Shown in pieces: positions 34,080-42,591 of a stretch of DNA of 64,000 nucleotides. The notes beneath the pieces were generated by a model that worked only from the letters and a program-made list of their open reading frames with translations, did not search any database and was not told where the DNA came from. Position 1 is the stretch's first letter, and each line of letters begins with the position of its first letter. The stretch lies in NCBI RefSeq assembly GCF_009183365.2, contig NZ_CP068230.1, positions 4,679,001 through 4,743,000 of the forward strand, in the 5' to 3' direction. The position numbers and the translations under genes are program-made. The stretch comes from Shewanella algae (GTDB taxonomy: Bacteria > Pseudomonadota > Gammaproteobacteria > Enterobacterales > Shewanellaceae).

Positions 34080-34591
34080 CCATGAAGAAACGTTATGGCT
34101 TTATCCTGCTGCTACTGCTGATCTTTGCCGGTGCCCTGATCCCGGAAACCCCACAGGTGCCGGTTCACCAGGCCAGCGCCAAAGACTGGCATAAAGACAG
34201 TTTCTGGTATTATCCCTGGGGCACCTCAGGGGTACACAAGGGCATAGACATCTTCGCCGCCCGCGGCACTCAAGTGCAGGCCCCGACGCCCATGCTGCGC
34301 CTCTATCAAGGGGAGTGGCGTCTCGGCGGCAAGGTGGTGCTGGCCTTGGGGCCAGGCTGGAAGTTGCATTATTTCGCCCATCTGGACAGCCTGGAGCCGA
34401 ACGGTTTTTATCTACCTCAGGGCAGCAAACTGGGCACGGTCGGCGACTCGGGCAATGCCAAAGGCAAGCCGCCCCATCTGCACTACAGCATAGTCAGTCT
34501 AATGCCCATGCCTTGGTTGATGGATGATGCGCCCCAGGGATACAAGAAGGCGTTTTATCTCAATCCTGTGACCTATCTGGCGCCCCGCTGA
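34076..34591 (+). CDS. M23-family (LytM) peptidase, membrane-anchored
   Basis: 171 residues. The N-terminal RYGFILLLLLIFAGALIP is a signal anchor. The LytM core has the zinc ligands HKGIDIFA (HxxxD), and HLHY near residue 140 (HxH) with a DSGNAKGKPPHLHYSI motif. LHYFAHLDSL is the strand before the active site. It therefore looks like an active endopeptidase on peptidoglycan cross-bridges in the periplasm. The start overlaps the HhH gene stop (ATGA). Its last 32 bases overlap the convergent LysR gene. Confidence 0.87.
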   Translation: MTMKKRYGFILLLLLIFAGALIPETPQVPVHQASAKDWHKDSFWYYPWGTSGVHKGIDIFAARGTQVQAPTPMLRLYQGEWRLGGKVVLALGPGWKLHYFAHLDSLEPNGFYLPQGSKLGTVGDSGNAKGKPPHLHYSIVSLMPMPWLMDDAPQGYKKAFYLNPVTYLAPR

Positions 34592-35444
34592 GTGCCTGCT
34601 GCCTGAGCCATTCGAGAAACACCCTGACTCTGTGGCTCTGCTCACGGCCGGGAGCCGGCAGCAGCCGATAACTGAGTCCAGGCAACACCTTGCCCGGCAA
34701 GCAAGGTTTCAACCAACCCCGCTCCACCAAAGAGGCCACCAGCACAGAACTGGCAAGTGCCAGGCCTTCACCGGCCAGAGCTGCCTGCACGAGGTGATCC
34801 TCCTGGGTAAACTCCAGCATTCTGGCACCTTTGAACTCGTGATAGGTCTGTTGCCATTGCTGCCAATCGAGCCCGTCGAGAGCCGGGTTCTGCCAGCGGG
34901 TCTGCAACAGCGTCACCTGAGGTTGCTTGCTCTTGAGATAACCGGGACTGGCGTAAATGCCGAACGTTTCGCTAAACAACACCTCTTCGCCTTCTGCCGC
35001 TTTGCCGTAGCGTATGCAGAGATCTGTCTCACCCAGAGGGTCGCTAGGCTGCAGCCCTTCATCGCTGCTGACCGACACCCGAATATCGGGGAAACGCTGC
35101 TGAAAGTCCGGCAATCGCTGCGCCAGCCATAGGGCGGCAAAACCATGGGTGGTGGAAACTCTCAGCTGGTTTGGTGTCACTCCCAAACGTTCAATCCCCT
35201 GAGCTATGCCGAGCAAGGCCTGGCGACAGGATTCTGCCAACTCTGCTCCGGGCGGTGTCAGTGATACCGCCCGGGTCTGGCGGATAAAAAGGCGGGTGTC
35301 CAGCTGAGTCTCGAGATTTCTTATCTGATGGGAAACCGCGGTCGGAGTCAGGCTCAACTCCTCCGCAGCCAGCTTGAAGCTCAGATGCCTGGCGGCGGCT
35401 TCGAACACTCTCAAGTTATTCAGTGTGGGTAAATGGGCAAACAT
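34560..35444 (-). CDS. LysR-family regulator (GcvA-like)
   Basis: 294 residues from ATG 35444; the frame extends to a TTG at 35453 without better support. The DNA-binding domain LPTLNNLRVFEAAARHLSFK LAAEELSLTPTAVSHQIRNLE and RAVSLTPPG resembles the GcvA/AmpR branch. The effector domain is full length. It is divergent from an azoreductase gene (starts 109 bases apart), and LysR regulators commonly control the divergent gene; so regulation of that reductase by quinone, azo or electrophile signals is a reasonable inference. Confidence 0.87.
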   Translation of the reverse strand: MFAHLPTLNNLRVFEAAARHLSFKLAAEELSLTPTAVSHQIRNLETQLDTRLFIRQTRAVSLTPPGAELAESCRQALLGIAQGIERLGVTPNQLRVSTTHGFAALWLAQRLPDFQQRFPDIRVSVSSDEGLQPSDPLGETDLCIRYGKAAEGEEVLFSETFGIYASPGYLKSKQPQVTLLQTRWQNPALDGLDWQQWQQTYHEFKGARMLEFTQEDHLVQAALAGEGLALASSVLVASLVERGWLKPCLPGKVLPGLSYRLLPAPGREQSHRVRVFLEWLRQQALSGAPDRSQD

Positions 35445-35552
35445 TGCGATCAAATAAGTGAATTTTACTCATCTATAAGTGAGAAATGACCCTTTGTCAA
35501 CTCGAGCGGTATTCCAGATAGTTATGCCCTGAGCAAACAAACGGAGAAAGTG

Positions 35553-36209
35553 ATGAAAACCCTTTTAAGAATCGATGCCAGCGCGAGAAGAACCGACAAT
35601 GGCAAACCCAGCTATAATTCGATTTCCAAGTCGTTGGCGCAGCTATTCTGCGATCACTGGCAAGCCCAAAATAACCTATCAGAATTCATCTATCGTGATC
35701 TGGGTGACCAAGCACTGCCGGCCATCACCCAAGATTGGATTGCCGCCGTATTCACCCCGGAGGAACACCAAAGTACAGAGCAGCAACGGCTGCTGGAACT
35801 GTCGGACTGCCTTATCGACGAGCTGCAGCGGGCCGATATCATTCTGATCTCAACGCCCATGTACAACTATGGCATGCCGGCGGCACTCAAGGCCTGGTTT
35901 GATCAGGTCATACGCATCAACCGCACATTCAGCTTCGACTTAAAGCGCGGCGATTTTCCGCTGCGGCCGATACTCAGTGGCAAAAAACTGGTTTTGGTTT
36001 ACTCCTGCGGCGAGTTTGGCTTTGGCGAAGAAGGGATCCGCGCCGGAATGAATCACCTGGGTCCCCATATCAAGACCCTGAGCCACTATCTGGGGGTGGA
36101 GCAGTTTTATGAAGTGCGCAGCGAATATCAGGAGTTTGCCGACGAGCGCCATCAGGCTTCCGTCGCAGCAGCCAGAGACTCACTGACAGAGTTGGCCCAA
36201 ATGCTCTAG
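35553..36209 (+). CDS. FMN-dependent NADH:quinone/azo reductase (AzoR family)
   Basis: 218 residues from ATG 35553 (GGAG six bases upstream; a GTG one codon before is less likely). It is a flavodoxin-like fold: LLRIDASARR at the N-terminus binds the FMN phosphate, STPMYNYGMPAALKAWFDQV is the highly conserved AzoR loop, and YSCGEFGFG the third flavin contact. AzoR-type enzymes reduce quinones, azo compounds and nitro compounds by two-electron steps in the cytoplasm and protect against thiol stress. Close in length to E. coli AzoR (201) with a few insertions. Probably controlled by the divergent LysR regulator. Confidence 0.88.
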   Translation: MKTLLRIDASARRTDNGKPSYNSISKSLAQLFCDHWQAQNNLSEFIYRDLGDQALPAITQDWIAAVFTPEEHQSTEQQRLLELSDCLIDELQRADIILISTPMYNYGMPAALKAWFDQVIRINRTFSFDLKRGDFPLRPILSGKKLVLVYSCGEFGFGEEGIRAGMNHLGPHIKTLSHYLGVEQFYEVRSEYQEFADERHQASVAAARDSLTELAQML

Positions 36210-36321
36210 CATTCATAAGTGTAAATAACCTTTCATCGACCGGCGAAGATGCTAGGCTCTCCCGTCTTGAAAGCCCACCTCTATTGCAAGGGCAAAAGAC
36301 GATTTGGAGGGAGAATTGAAG

Positions 36322-36756
36322 ATGTTGCGGATACTTAACCCTGTGATTGGCTTGCTGGCCCTGTTGGCAAGCGGCATGGCTCTGGCCAAGGACTCACAAC
36401 CACTGCAACTCGAGCTGCGTTATTGCCAATGTGCTGCTCCTTTGGAGACACAGGAACTCAGCCGGGAGTTCCTGGCCAAATCACAGCTGCTGACAGTAAC
36501 CCTGTTGCCTGATGAAGATGCAGGCAAGGTCACAGATAAGGAGTTCAGCTTGAGTTACCAACTCCAGGAGATAGAGAGCGGTGTCTGGCAGCTTAACTAT
36601 ACTGCCGACTTTCATCATAACAGCAGCCACTACAGCAGTCAGAGTCAAGTCAGGCTGCCGCAGGACAAGTGGCTAAAGCTGTTCGGTAATCAGAGCCAGG
36701 AAGGCGCAAGCATCAGGCATTTTAACCTGCTTGGCAGAATCGTGGCCGCTCAGTAA
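36322..36756 (+). CDS. small secreted protein, unknown function
   Basis: 144 residues from ATG 36322; GGAGGG lies ten bases upstream, while the longer frame would start at TTG. LRILNPVIGLLALLASGMALA is a signal peptide cleaved before KDSQ. The mature protein is about 120 residues, beta-rich, with a Cys pair in RYCQCAAP. No family is recognised. A hairpin spans its stop codon. Confidence 0.7.
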   Translation: MLRILNPVIGLLALLASGMALAKDSQPLQLELRYCQCAAPLETQELSREFLAKSQLLTVTLLPDEDAGKVTDKEFSLSYQLQEIESGVWQLNYTADFHHNSSHYSSQSQVRLPQDKWLKLFGNQSQEGASIRHFNLLGRIVAAQ

Positions 36757-36770
36757 CTGCGGCCACTTTA
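36742..36770 (+). terminator. possible terminator overlapping the stop codon
   Basis: Perfect eight-base-pair inverted repeat gtggccgc / gcggccac with a 9-base loop containing the stop codon, followed by ttta. The T run is short, so termination is uncertain. Confidence 0.5.
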
Positions 36771-36807
36771 CCGCCAAGCTCTCTGCGCTTGAAGCCGGTT
36801 GTTGATA

Positions 36808-36975
36808 TCAGTTCTTGGTCACCACCCAGAGCGCATGCAGCAGCCCGGGGAACCAGAAGAACAGACAGAGAATGATATTGATCAGCAGGTCTTTACCGGC
36901 ACCCGCTTTGAGAAATACCGCCACAGGCGGCAGTAAAATAGCGATGATGACGAGCAAGAGTTTGTTGGTATCCAT
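36808..36975 (-). CDS. Pmp3/YqaE-family small membrane protein
   Basis: 55 residues, with AGGAG eight bases before the ATG. The product is MDTNKLLLVIIAILLPPVAV, then FLKAGAGKDLLINIILCLFFWFP, then GLLHALWVVTKN, with two hydrophobic helices, the conserved LLPPVAVFLK and GLLHALWVV tail. This is the Pmp3/UPF0057 stress-response peptide family, found in bacteria, yeast and plants and often induced by salt or low temperature, modulating membrane potential. The identification is by pattern and is firm. Confidence 0.92.
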   Translation of the reverse strand: MDTNKLLLVIIAILLPPVAVFLKAGAGKDLLINIILCLFFWFPGLLHALWVVTKN

Positions 36976-37095
36976 GGTATGACTCCTGGCGAGGAATTAA
37001 AGGGACAACCCGTTTAACTTGGCAGCATGACGCCCGGCTTGCAACCTTTTTTACCTTTGCCTCGAAGCCAGCCGACGTTTCGACCACGCCGGAAT

Positions 37096-37776
37096 TCATT
37101 TGCGCTTGGGCCAGTCCAAAGTCCAAGGTTCCGCTAACGCTTGCACCTGACTCAACACTCCCGGCTGCAGAAAGGCGTCGCCCTGAGATGGCAAGCTCAG
37201 GTATCTAAGGGGTTGCCCCCGCCATTCAAACTCCAGCGCATAGGCATGCAGGTAACCACGGTCAGCATCAACAGCGCTGCCACCATAGAGAGTATCCCCC
37301 AGAATAGGCGCCCCCAGACTGGAAAGTGCCACCCTCAGCTGATGGGTCTTGCCGCTGTGGGGTTTGAGCAGATACAGGCGCAGCCCTTCGGCAACCGACC
37401 AGGAAAAGAACTGGGTAACGGCCGGGTTGTCGGTGGAACGCAGCAGCTTATACTGACTGCGACGGGACTTGGCCATATCACCTATGATCCAACCCTGCTT
37501 TTTTCCCGGTTTGCCCTTGGCCAATGCCAAATAATATTTCTGCACCTTGTGTTCACTGAACATACGGGTAAATTCAGCCGCCGCCTCGGATGAACGGGCC
37601 AGCAGCAATAGGCCGGAGGTCAAGGTATCGAGTCTATGCACGGGATAGAGCTTGCAGCCCAGATCCTGCTCGGCACAGGCCACCAAACCTGCCTCACCGT
37701 GCTGGCTGTGAAAATGAACCCCAGGACGTTTGTCCAACAGGATAAAGTCGGGCTCTGTGGCTATCACTGAATACAT
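37096..37776 (-). CDS. RNA pseudouridine synthase, RluA family (TIGR01621-like)
   Basis: 226 residues. The RluA catalytic motif HRLDTLTSGLLLLA has its Asp at residue 50. Other core motifs: ILLDKRPGVHFH, KYYLALAKG, and KPHSGKTHQLRVALSSLGAPI LGDTLYGG near residues 138-165. No S4 domain is present. The family isomerises uridines in tRNA or rRNA; short RluA members of this subgroup have no assigned target. It ends next to the Pmp3 gene and starts 3 bases after the kinase gene ends, so it may be the last gene of that operon. Confidence 0.88.
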   Translation of the reverse strand: MYSVIATEPDFILLDKRPGVHFHSQHGEAGLVACAEQDLGCKLYPVHRLDTLTSGLLLLARSSEAAAEFTRMFSEHKVQKYYLALAKGKPGKKQGWIIGDMAKSRRSQYKLLRSTDNPAVTQFFSWSVAEGLRLYLLKPHSGKTHQLRVALSSLGAPILGDTLYGGSAVDADRGYLHAYALEFEWRGQPLRYLSLPSQGDAFLQPGVLSQVQALAEPWTLDWPKRK

Positions 37777-37779
37777 GGG

Positions 37780-39048
37780 TTAAACCTGAAATGTCACTCT
37801 GACTCTGAGACCTGGATGGTTATCTTCCAGCGAAATATTGGCGTTGTGTCGCGATAGAATCGCCTTGACCATGGAAAGCCCCAAGCCGGTACCTTGTTGA
37901 TGGCGGCTGGGATCCAGCCGCACCAGACGCTCAAAGACCCGCTCACGCTCCGCCTCCGGGATCCCCGGACCATTGTCGCTGATGATGACCTGGTTGGCTT
38001 GCTGCGAGATGGTGATACAGGCACCCTCGCCCGCATAGCGAATGGCGTTGTCGACCAGGTTGAACAGCGCCTGGAACAAGAGGTGTTTGTCACCTGTGAT
38101 ATGGCAGTCCTCACTGGTTTCCAGCTTGAGCTGCTGGCCTTCTGCCTCGGCCAGCACGTCGGCCATATCCAGCAGATCGGTGCACATCTGCTGCAAGCTG
38201 AAACTTTCCAGCTCCAGTTTTTGCTGCCCTTCTTCAATGCGGGTCAGCGACAGCATGGCGTTGAAGGTCGCCAGGCAGTGATCCAGCTTTTCAATAAGAA
38301 TCGCACTGCGCTCCGGGATCTCTTCCGCCGGATATTGCGGCAACTGCTCCAGCCCTATCCGCAGGTGCGACAAAGGCGTGCGCAGGTCATGGGCAATATT
38401 GTCTGTCACCCCGCGCACTGCCGTCAGGTTGTGCTCCAGGGTATCCAGCACCCGGTTGAACTGGCGCGCCAGCATGTCGAATTCATCACTGTTGCGACTC
38501 ACCGGCAGGCGGGTGTTGTAGTAACCTCGCTCTATGCGTTCACTCAAGCGGTTGTATTGCACCAGACGCCTGAGCAGCGCCTTGGAGAACAGGTACCCCA
38601 TGGCCAAAGTCAATACCACGGTCAGCATCACGGCGGTAGCCGCTGCGCTGAGAAACTTTTCGATCAGCGTCGCCAGGTGGTCGGTACGGGTAGCGATCAG
38701 CACAGGGCCATAGCGGGTCATCACCACGCCGCCTGTGAGAATATGCAGCTTATCCGGGCCACCGGTGAGAATGGGGAAATCACGGGTTCTGGGTAGCAGC
38801 GGCATATTGTCGGGCATGAAGGTCAGCGCCCCCACCATATCCGGGCTGCCCTGCCAGGCTATAAGTGCGGTTTGTGGATCGGCGGCGCGAATTTGCGCCG
38901 CAAAACTACGTTGATCCACACTCAAGGCCAGCTGTTGATAGCGCTGCGCCTCCGACGCCAGGTGTTTCTCAACCTGAGACTGCTGCTCTGTCACCAGCTG
39001 TTGATAGAGGGCAAACAGCAAGGCGCCGATGATCAGAGTCACCAGCAC
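37780..39048 (-). CDS. membrane sensor histidine kinase (QseC-like by context)
   Basis: At least 422 residues. GTG 39048 is the first ordinary start codon, but it has no ribosome site and cuts into TM1. The frame continues upstream without an ATG, GTG or TTG, and ATT at 39096-39094 overlaps the regulator stop (ATTAA). The true start may be that ATT or another uncommon codon. TM1 and TM2 (near residues 118-143) enclose a periplasmic domain. HAMP, then HisKA (NIAHDLRTPLSHLRIGL), N box (LFNLVDNAIRYAGEG), G1 (DNGPGIPEAE) and G2 (GTGLGLSMVKAIL) are all intact. Partner of the regulator at 39092-39769. Confidence 0.85.
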   Translation of the reverse strand: MLVTLIIGALLFALYQQLVTEQQSQVEKHLASEAQRYQQLALSVDQRSFAAQIRAADPQTALIAWQGSPDMVGALTFMPDNMPLLPRTRDFPILTGGPDKLHILTGGVVMTRYGPVLIATRTDHLATLIEKFLSAAATAVMLTVVLTLAMGYLFSKALLRRLVQYNRLSERIERGYYNTRLPVSRNSDEFDMLARQFNRVLDTLEHNLTAVRGVTDNIAHDLRTPLSHLRIGLEQLPQYPAEEIPERSAILIEKLDHCLATFNAMLSLTRIEEGQQKLELESFSLQQMCTDLLDMADVLAEAEGQQLKLETSEDCHITGDKHLLFQALFNLVDNAIRYAGEGACITISQQANQVIISDNGPGIPEAERERVFERLVRLDPSRHQQGTGLGLSMVKAILSRHNANISLEDNHPGLRVRVTFQV

Positions 39049-39091
39049 AGAGAAGAAGATGGTGATACGCCATACGCTGCTCTGGTAAGGC

Positions 39092-39769
39092 TTAATGGCT
39101 TTGGCGGAGACGATAACCAGCCCCTCTTATGGTTTCAATCAGTTCACCGTGACCCAGCTCTTCAAACTTGCGTCTCAACTTGGCGATATGCACATCGATA
39201 ACATTGGTTCTGGGATCAAAGTGGTAGTCCCATACGGCTTCAAACAGCAGGGTGCGGCTGATCACCTGGTTGGCATGTTCCATCAGGTACTTGAGCAGCT
39301 GGAACTCCTTGGGCTGCAACATCAGCTCAGTGCCGTCCAGGGTCACTTTACGGGTCAGCAGCTCCATCTCCAGCAGACCCACCTTGAGATCTGTCTTGGC
39401 CGGCTGTGACTGGCCGCGCAGCATCAGCTTCTCGGCCCGCACCAGCAGCTCGGAGAAGGCAAACGGCTTGGTCATATAGTCATCGCCGCCGGCGCGCAGT
39501 CCCTTGACCCTCTCGTCGACATGGCTGAGCGCCGAGAGGATCAGTACTGGGGTCTGATTGCCGGTGGCCCGGAGCGCCGCCAGCACCTTGAGGCCGTCGA
39601 GCCCGGGTAACATGCGATCCAGTATTACCAAGTCATACTGACTACTGGTCGCCAACAGCAAACCCTGATGACCATCGGCAGCAGTTTCAATATTGTGTCC
39701 CTGCTCCAGGAAGCCTTTGACGATATAGTCCTGTGTGGTTGCGTCATCTTCGACCAGTAGTATCTTCAT
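39092..39769 (-). CDS. OmpR-family response regulator (QseB-like by context)
   Basis: 225 residues from ATG 39769. Receiver: MKILLVEDDATTQDY, phospho-acceptor in DLVILDRMLPGLDG, TPVLILSALS and DDYMTKPFAF. Winged helix: LQPKEFQLLKYLMEHANQVIS, TNVIDVHIAKLRRKF, ETIRGAGYRL. It follows the PepSY gene by 2 bases and precedes the kinase, giving operon order ygiW, pepSY, regulator, kinase. ygiW sits beside qseBC in enterobacteria, and ygiW-qseBC is an operon in some Pasteurellaceae, so a QseBC-like function is a hypothesis. Confidence 0.88.
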   Translation of the reverse strand: MKILLVEDDATTQDYIVKGFLEQGHNIETAADGHQGLLLATSSQYDLVILDRMLPGLDGLKVLAALRATGNQTPVLILSALSHVDERVKGLRAGGDDYMTKPFAFSELLVRAEKLMLRGQSQPAKTDLKVGLLEMELLTRKVTLDGTELMLQPKEFQLLKYLMEHANQVISRTLLFEAVWDYHFDPRTNVIDVHIAKLRRKFEELGHGELIETIRGAGYRLRQSH

Positions 39770-39771
39770 TG

Positions 39772-40293
39772 TCAGTCCCATTTCAGTAGAGGCAATGGCC
39801 GCTGTTTTTCGATATCAAACGCCAGCTTATGCTTGCCTCGTTCATCCATTACTTTCAGCTCCAGGTAGGCAATCCCCAGATCTTTATCCAGTTGGGCTTC
39901 CAGCAGATGAGCATTGCTGTTTTGCATTGCCATTTCCACCAGTTGGGAAAAGCTGAGCTGCTTCTTGACCAGGAGTTTGACCACTGCCAACTCGGCCATA
40001 TCGTCTGCCTCGAGGCGTTCGACTTTGCGCTTGAGTACTTCGCCGTTGCTGGCGAGTATATCCAGCTCCGTAGTTGTACGATCATCCGGGTTTATCAGGT
40101 CAATTTCATAGACCAAGACCCCATTTTCCACATCGGTTTCAAACTCGACGATCACCCCGGGAAACTGGGACTCAATACGCTGCATCAGCTCTATGGGTTG
40201 AATGCGTTCATTATCATTCAACAATTCCAGCAGCGAGGGAGCCGCGACTGCCACCGAAGAAAACAGTACCAGCCCCGCCAATAAACGTCTCAT
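39772..40293 (-). CDS. periplasmic PepSY-domain protein
   Basis: 173 residues from ATG 40293 (GGAGG four bases upstream); the frame is longer but lacks a site there. MRRLLAGLVLFSSVAVAA is a signal peptide. One PepSY-like unit is visible at about residues 20-95 (IQPIELMQRIESQFPGVIVEFE, then YEIDLINPDD, then ASNGEVLKRK), with a second, weaker segment after it (LVEMAMQNSNAHLLEAQLDKD, then YLELKVMDERGKHKLAFDI). PepSY proteins often modulate partner kinases or proteases in the periplasm. Sitting between ygiW and a two-component pair, it may act on the kinase's sensor domain. Confidence 0.8.
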   Translation of the reverse strand: MRRLLAGLVLFSSVAVAAPSLLELLNDNERIQPIELMQRIESQFPGVIVEFETDVENGVLVYEIDLINPDDRTTTELDILASNGEVLKRKVERLEADDMAELAVVKLLVKKQLSFSQLVEMAMQNSNAHLLEAQLDKDLGIAYLELKVMDERGKHKLAFDIEKQRPLPLLKWD

Positions 40294-40348
40294 TTTGCCT
40301 CCATCCGAGCGCTGGCACTGAAGGCCAGCCACTCATACAAGCCATGGT

Positions 40349-40711
40349 TCATTTTGCAGTTTCACCAACTAGAGTGATACTTTCAATTTCAACTTCCTTG
40401 CCGTCCCACTCCTTGTCGACCTCACCGGTCAGTTTCACCAGAGTGCTTTCTTTCACATCGGCATTGATATTCCGCCAAAGGTCATGGTCGATTTCGACTT
40501 TAACCTCTCCGGAATCATCACGGAACAGGTAAGTTTCGTCGCCCAGGCTCTTCACCAGATAACCTGTCAGCTCCACCTGGGTGTCATCGTTGGCCTGCTC
40601 GACCTGAGACGCTGTACTAACCCGATTTTCGGCTCCTGGACCGGTATAAGCAGCCAGAGCAGCGGCACTGCAGAATGAGGATAATACCAATAAATAAGTT
40701 AACTTTTGCAT
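40349..40711 (-). CDS. ygiW: YgiW/YdeI family (BOF) stress-tolerance OB-fold protein
   Basis: 120 residues. MQKLTYLLVLSSFCSAAALAA is a Sec signal. The mature domain is the bacterial OB-fold of the YgiW/YdeI/NirD type: QVELTGYLVKSLGDETYLFRD, then GEVKVEIDHDLWRNINADVKES, and LVKLTGEVDKEWDGKEVEIESI. It is periplasmic. YgiW and related proteins respond to peroxide, cadmium or acid and are genetically linked to QseBC. It heads the operon here. Confidence 0.9.
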   Translation of the reverse strand: MQKLTYLLVLSSFCSAAALAAYTGPGAENRVSTASQVEQANDDTQVELTGYLVKSLGDETYLFRDDSGEVKVEIDHDLWRNINADVKESTLVKLTGEVDKEWDGKEVEIESITLVGETAK

Positions 40712-40834
40712 CTTGTTTCACTCCTGTGGTTGTTTCAATGGCTGCAGTATAGATTTCCGCGCTTGAAGCCAGGATGGAAGCAAGATTAAGTTTTGATCAT
40801 CTAGTTAACAACAGGCACAAAAACGCAGCCTTTG

Positions 40835-41929
40835 TCAGCGCTCGAGGATATGAATTTGTTCGGATTTGAGCGCGACTTCGGTCTGCATACCGGCAACCAG
40901 CTCCAACTTGCGCGCCAGATGTAACGGCACTTCGGCGCTGAGAGTCTGATCCACGCCTTCGATTGCCGCCAGCAGGCGCACAGATTCACCCATTACCAGC
41001 AGGGATTCGAGCCTGACATTGAGTTTATTGAAGCTGCGGCACAGGCGGCCACGGCTGATGGAGTTAAATCTGACGCCTTGATTGGGCACCACCCAGCGCA
41101 CCTTGTCTCCCGGATTCAGGCGCGCGTCATAGTCACAGGCAATCAGTTGCTCGCCAAACTTGAGCCAGGTGAGTTGCCGCTCCTGCTCCAGGGCCACCAC
41201 TTCGGAGTCAAACAGGTTTCTCAGGCCCATCTGCCGGGCAACCGCCTCGTTGCGGGGTTTAGCCAACACTTCATGGGGCACACCCTGCTGCAGCAACTGC
41301 CCTTGGCTGATAAGCACCATGCGGTCGGCCAGCAACAAGGCTTCGTTGAGGTCATGGGTCACCATGACCACCGGAATATGCAGCTGTGACTTGAGCCGCG
41401 CCAGCTCCAGATACAGGCGCTCACGGGTCTCGCGATCGACCGCGGAAAAAGGTTCATCCAGCAGCAATACCGAAGGCTCACGCGCCAACGCTCTGGCCAG
41501 CGCCACCCTCTGTCTCTGGCCACCGGACAACTGCTCCGGCAAACGATCCGGCAAACCGTGCAGATTGACCCGCTCCAGCCAATCCAGCGCCCTGGCCCGG
41601 CGTTCGGCCTTGGGCAGATGATCCAGCCCGGCGATTACATTGTCGACCGCACTCAGGTTGGGAAACAGGCCAAAATGTTGCGGCACAAACCCCAGATGGC
41701 GTTGCTGCGGGCTCAGGTCCACCGTCTCGGAAAACCAGGGTTTATCACCATAGCGGATGCTGCCGGATTGCGGCTTATTGAGACCGGCAATCATCCTCAG
41801 CAGCGTGGTCTTGCCGCCACCGGAAGGCCCCACCACGGCCAGGACTTCACCGGCTCGGCAAACAAAGTCGGCCTGCAGTGGGATCCCCTTGGTTTGATGG
41901 ACGCTGACATGCAGATCTGTCGGGGTCAT
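40835..41929 (-). CDS. modC: molybdate ABC transporter, ATP-binding protein
   Basis: 364 residues, against 352 in E. coli. Walker A GPSGGGKTTLL (about residues 34-44), Q-loop FVPQHFGLFP, signature LSGGQRQRVALARAL, Walker B VLLLDEPFSA, D-loop and switch VTHDLNEALLLADRM. The C-terminal third contains a TOBE/molybdate-binding module (VRWVVPNQGVRFNS, RLESLLVMGESVRLLAAI). It powers molybdate import with ModB. The start overlaps the modB stop (ATGA). Confidence 0.95.
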   Translation of the reverse strand: MTPTDLHVSVHQTKGIPLQADFVCRAGEVLAVVGPSGGGKTTLLRMIAGLNKPQSGSIRYGDKPWFSETVDLSPQQRHLGFVPQHFGLFPNLSAVDNVIAGLDHLPKAERRARALDWLERVNLHGLPDRLPEQLSGGQRQRVALARALAREPSVLLLDEPFSAVDRETRERLYLELARLKSQLHIPVVMVTHDLNEALLLADRMVLISQGQLLQQGVPHEVLAKPRNEAVARQMGLRNLFDSEVVALEQERQLTWLKFGEQLIACDYDARLNPGDKVRWVVPNQGVRFNSISRGRLCRSFNKLNVRLESLLVMGESVRLLAAIEGVDQTLSAEVPLHLARKLELVAGMQTEVALKSEQIHILER

Positions 41930-42591
41930 TTCAATCTCCCGAGCCGCCGCGACAGCCCTGTGGTCAATGCCAGTGTGGTAATGGCAAATAGCAAGAGCAC
42001 AAGCGACATAGTACCGGCAGAGGCGAAGTCAAACGCCTGGACACTGTCGTAGATGGCGATGGAAATCGTCTTGGTCTCTCCCGCGATGGAGCCCCCCATC
42101 ATCAGGACGACACCAAACTCGCCGAGCACATGGGAGAAACACAACACCAGGGCCGTCAAAATCCCCGGCCACACCAAGGGCAACTCCACCTTGAACAGCT
42201 GTTTGGTGCGACTCATGCCACAACAGGCGCAGGCATCGCGCACATCCTGAGGAATAGCTTCAAAGGCTCTTTGAATAGGCTGCACCGCAAAGGGAATATT
42301 GACCAGTACCGAGGCGACCACCAGGCCGGAGAAATGAAATACCAGCTGCACTCCCAGGGTTTGCTGCAGCCATTGGCCAAGCCAGCTTTCACTGCCAAGC
42401 CCTACCAAGAGGTAATAGCCTATAACCGTGGGCGGCAACACCAGGGGCACCATGATCAGCGCCTCTACCCAGGACTTACCGTGAAACTCACGATAGGCCA
42501 GCAAGCGGCTCAACAAGATGGCAAGCGGCAAGAGCACCAAGACACTGATGGCAGCCAGTTTGACCGAGAGCCACAGCGACTGCCAATCCAT
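41926..42591 (-). CDS. modB: molybdate ABC transporter, permease
   Basis: 221 residues with five or six membrane helices. The permease EAA-loop motif is visible as YDACACCGMSRTKQLFKVELPLVWPGI (residues about 133-158 region), and the N-terminal SLWLSVKLAAISVLVLLPLAI is typical. PLVLPPTVIGYYLLVGLG is the usual conserved loop of ModB. Its ATG follows the modA stop directly (TGAATG), and its end overlaps modC by 4 bases. Confidence 0.95.
   Translation of the reverse strand: MDWQSLWLSVKLAAISVLVLLPLAILLSRLLAYREFHGKSWVEALIMVPLVLPPTVIGYYLLVGLGSESWLGQWLQQTLGVQLVFHFSGLVVASVLVNIPFAVQPIQRAFEAIPQDVRDACACCGMSRTKQLFKVELPLVWPGILTALVLCFSHVLGEFGVVLMMGGSIAGETKTISIAIYDSVQAFDFASAGTMSLVLLLFAITTLALTTGLSRRLGRLK

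Noticed and set aside
41078..41389. Plus-strand frames inside the moa-mod operon
   Set aside because: Shadow frames of modC with no ribosome site; the minus-strand gene has full ABC motifs.
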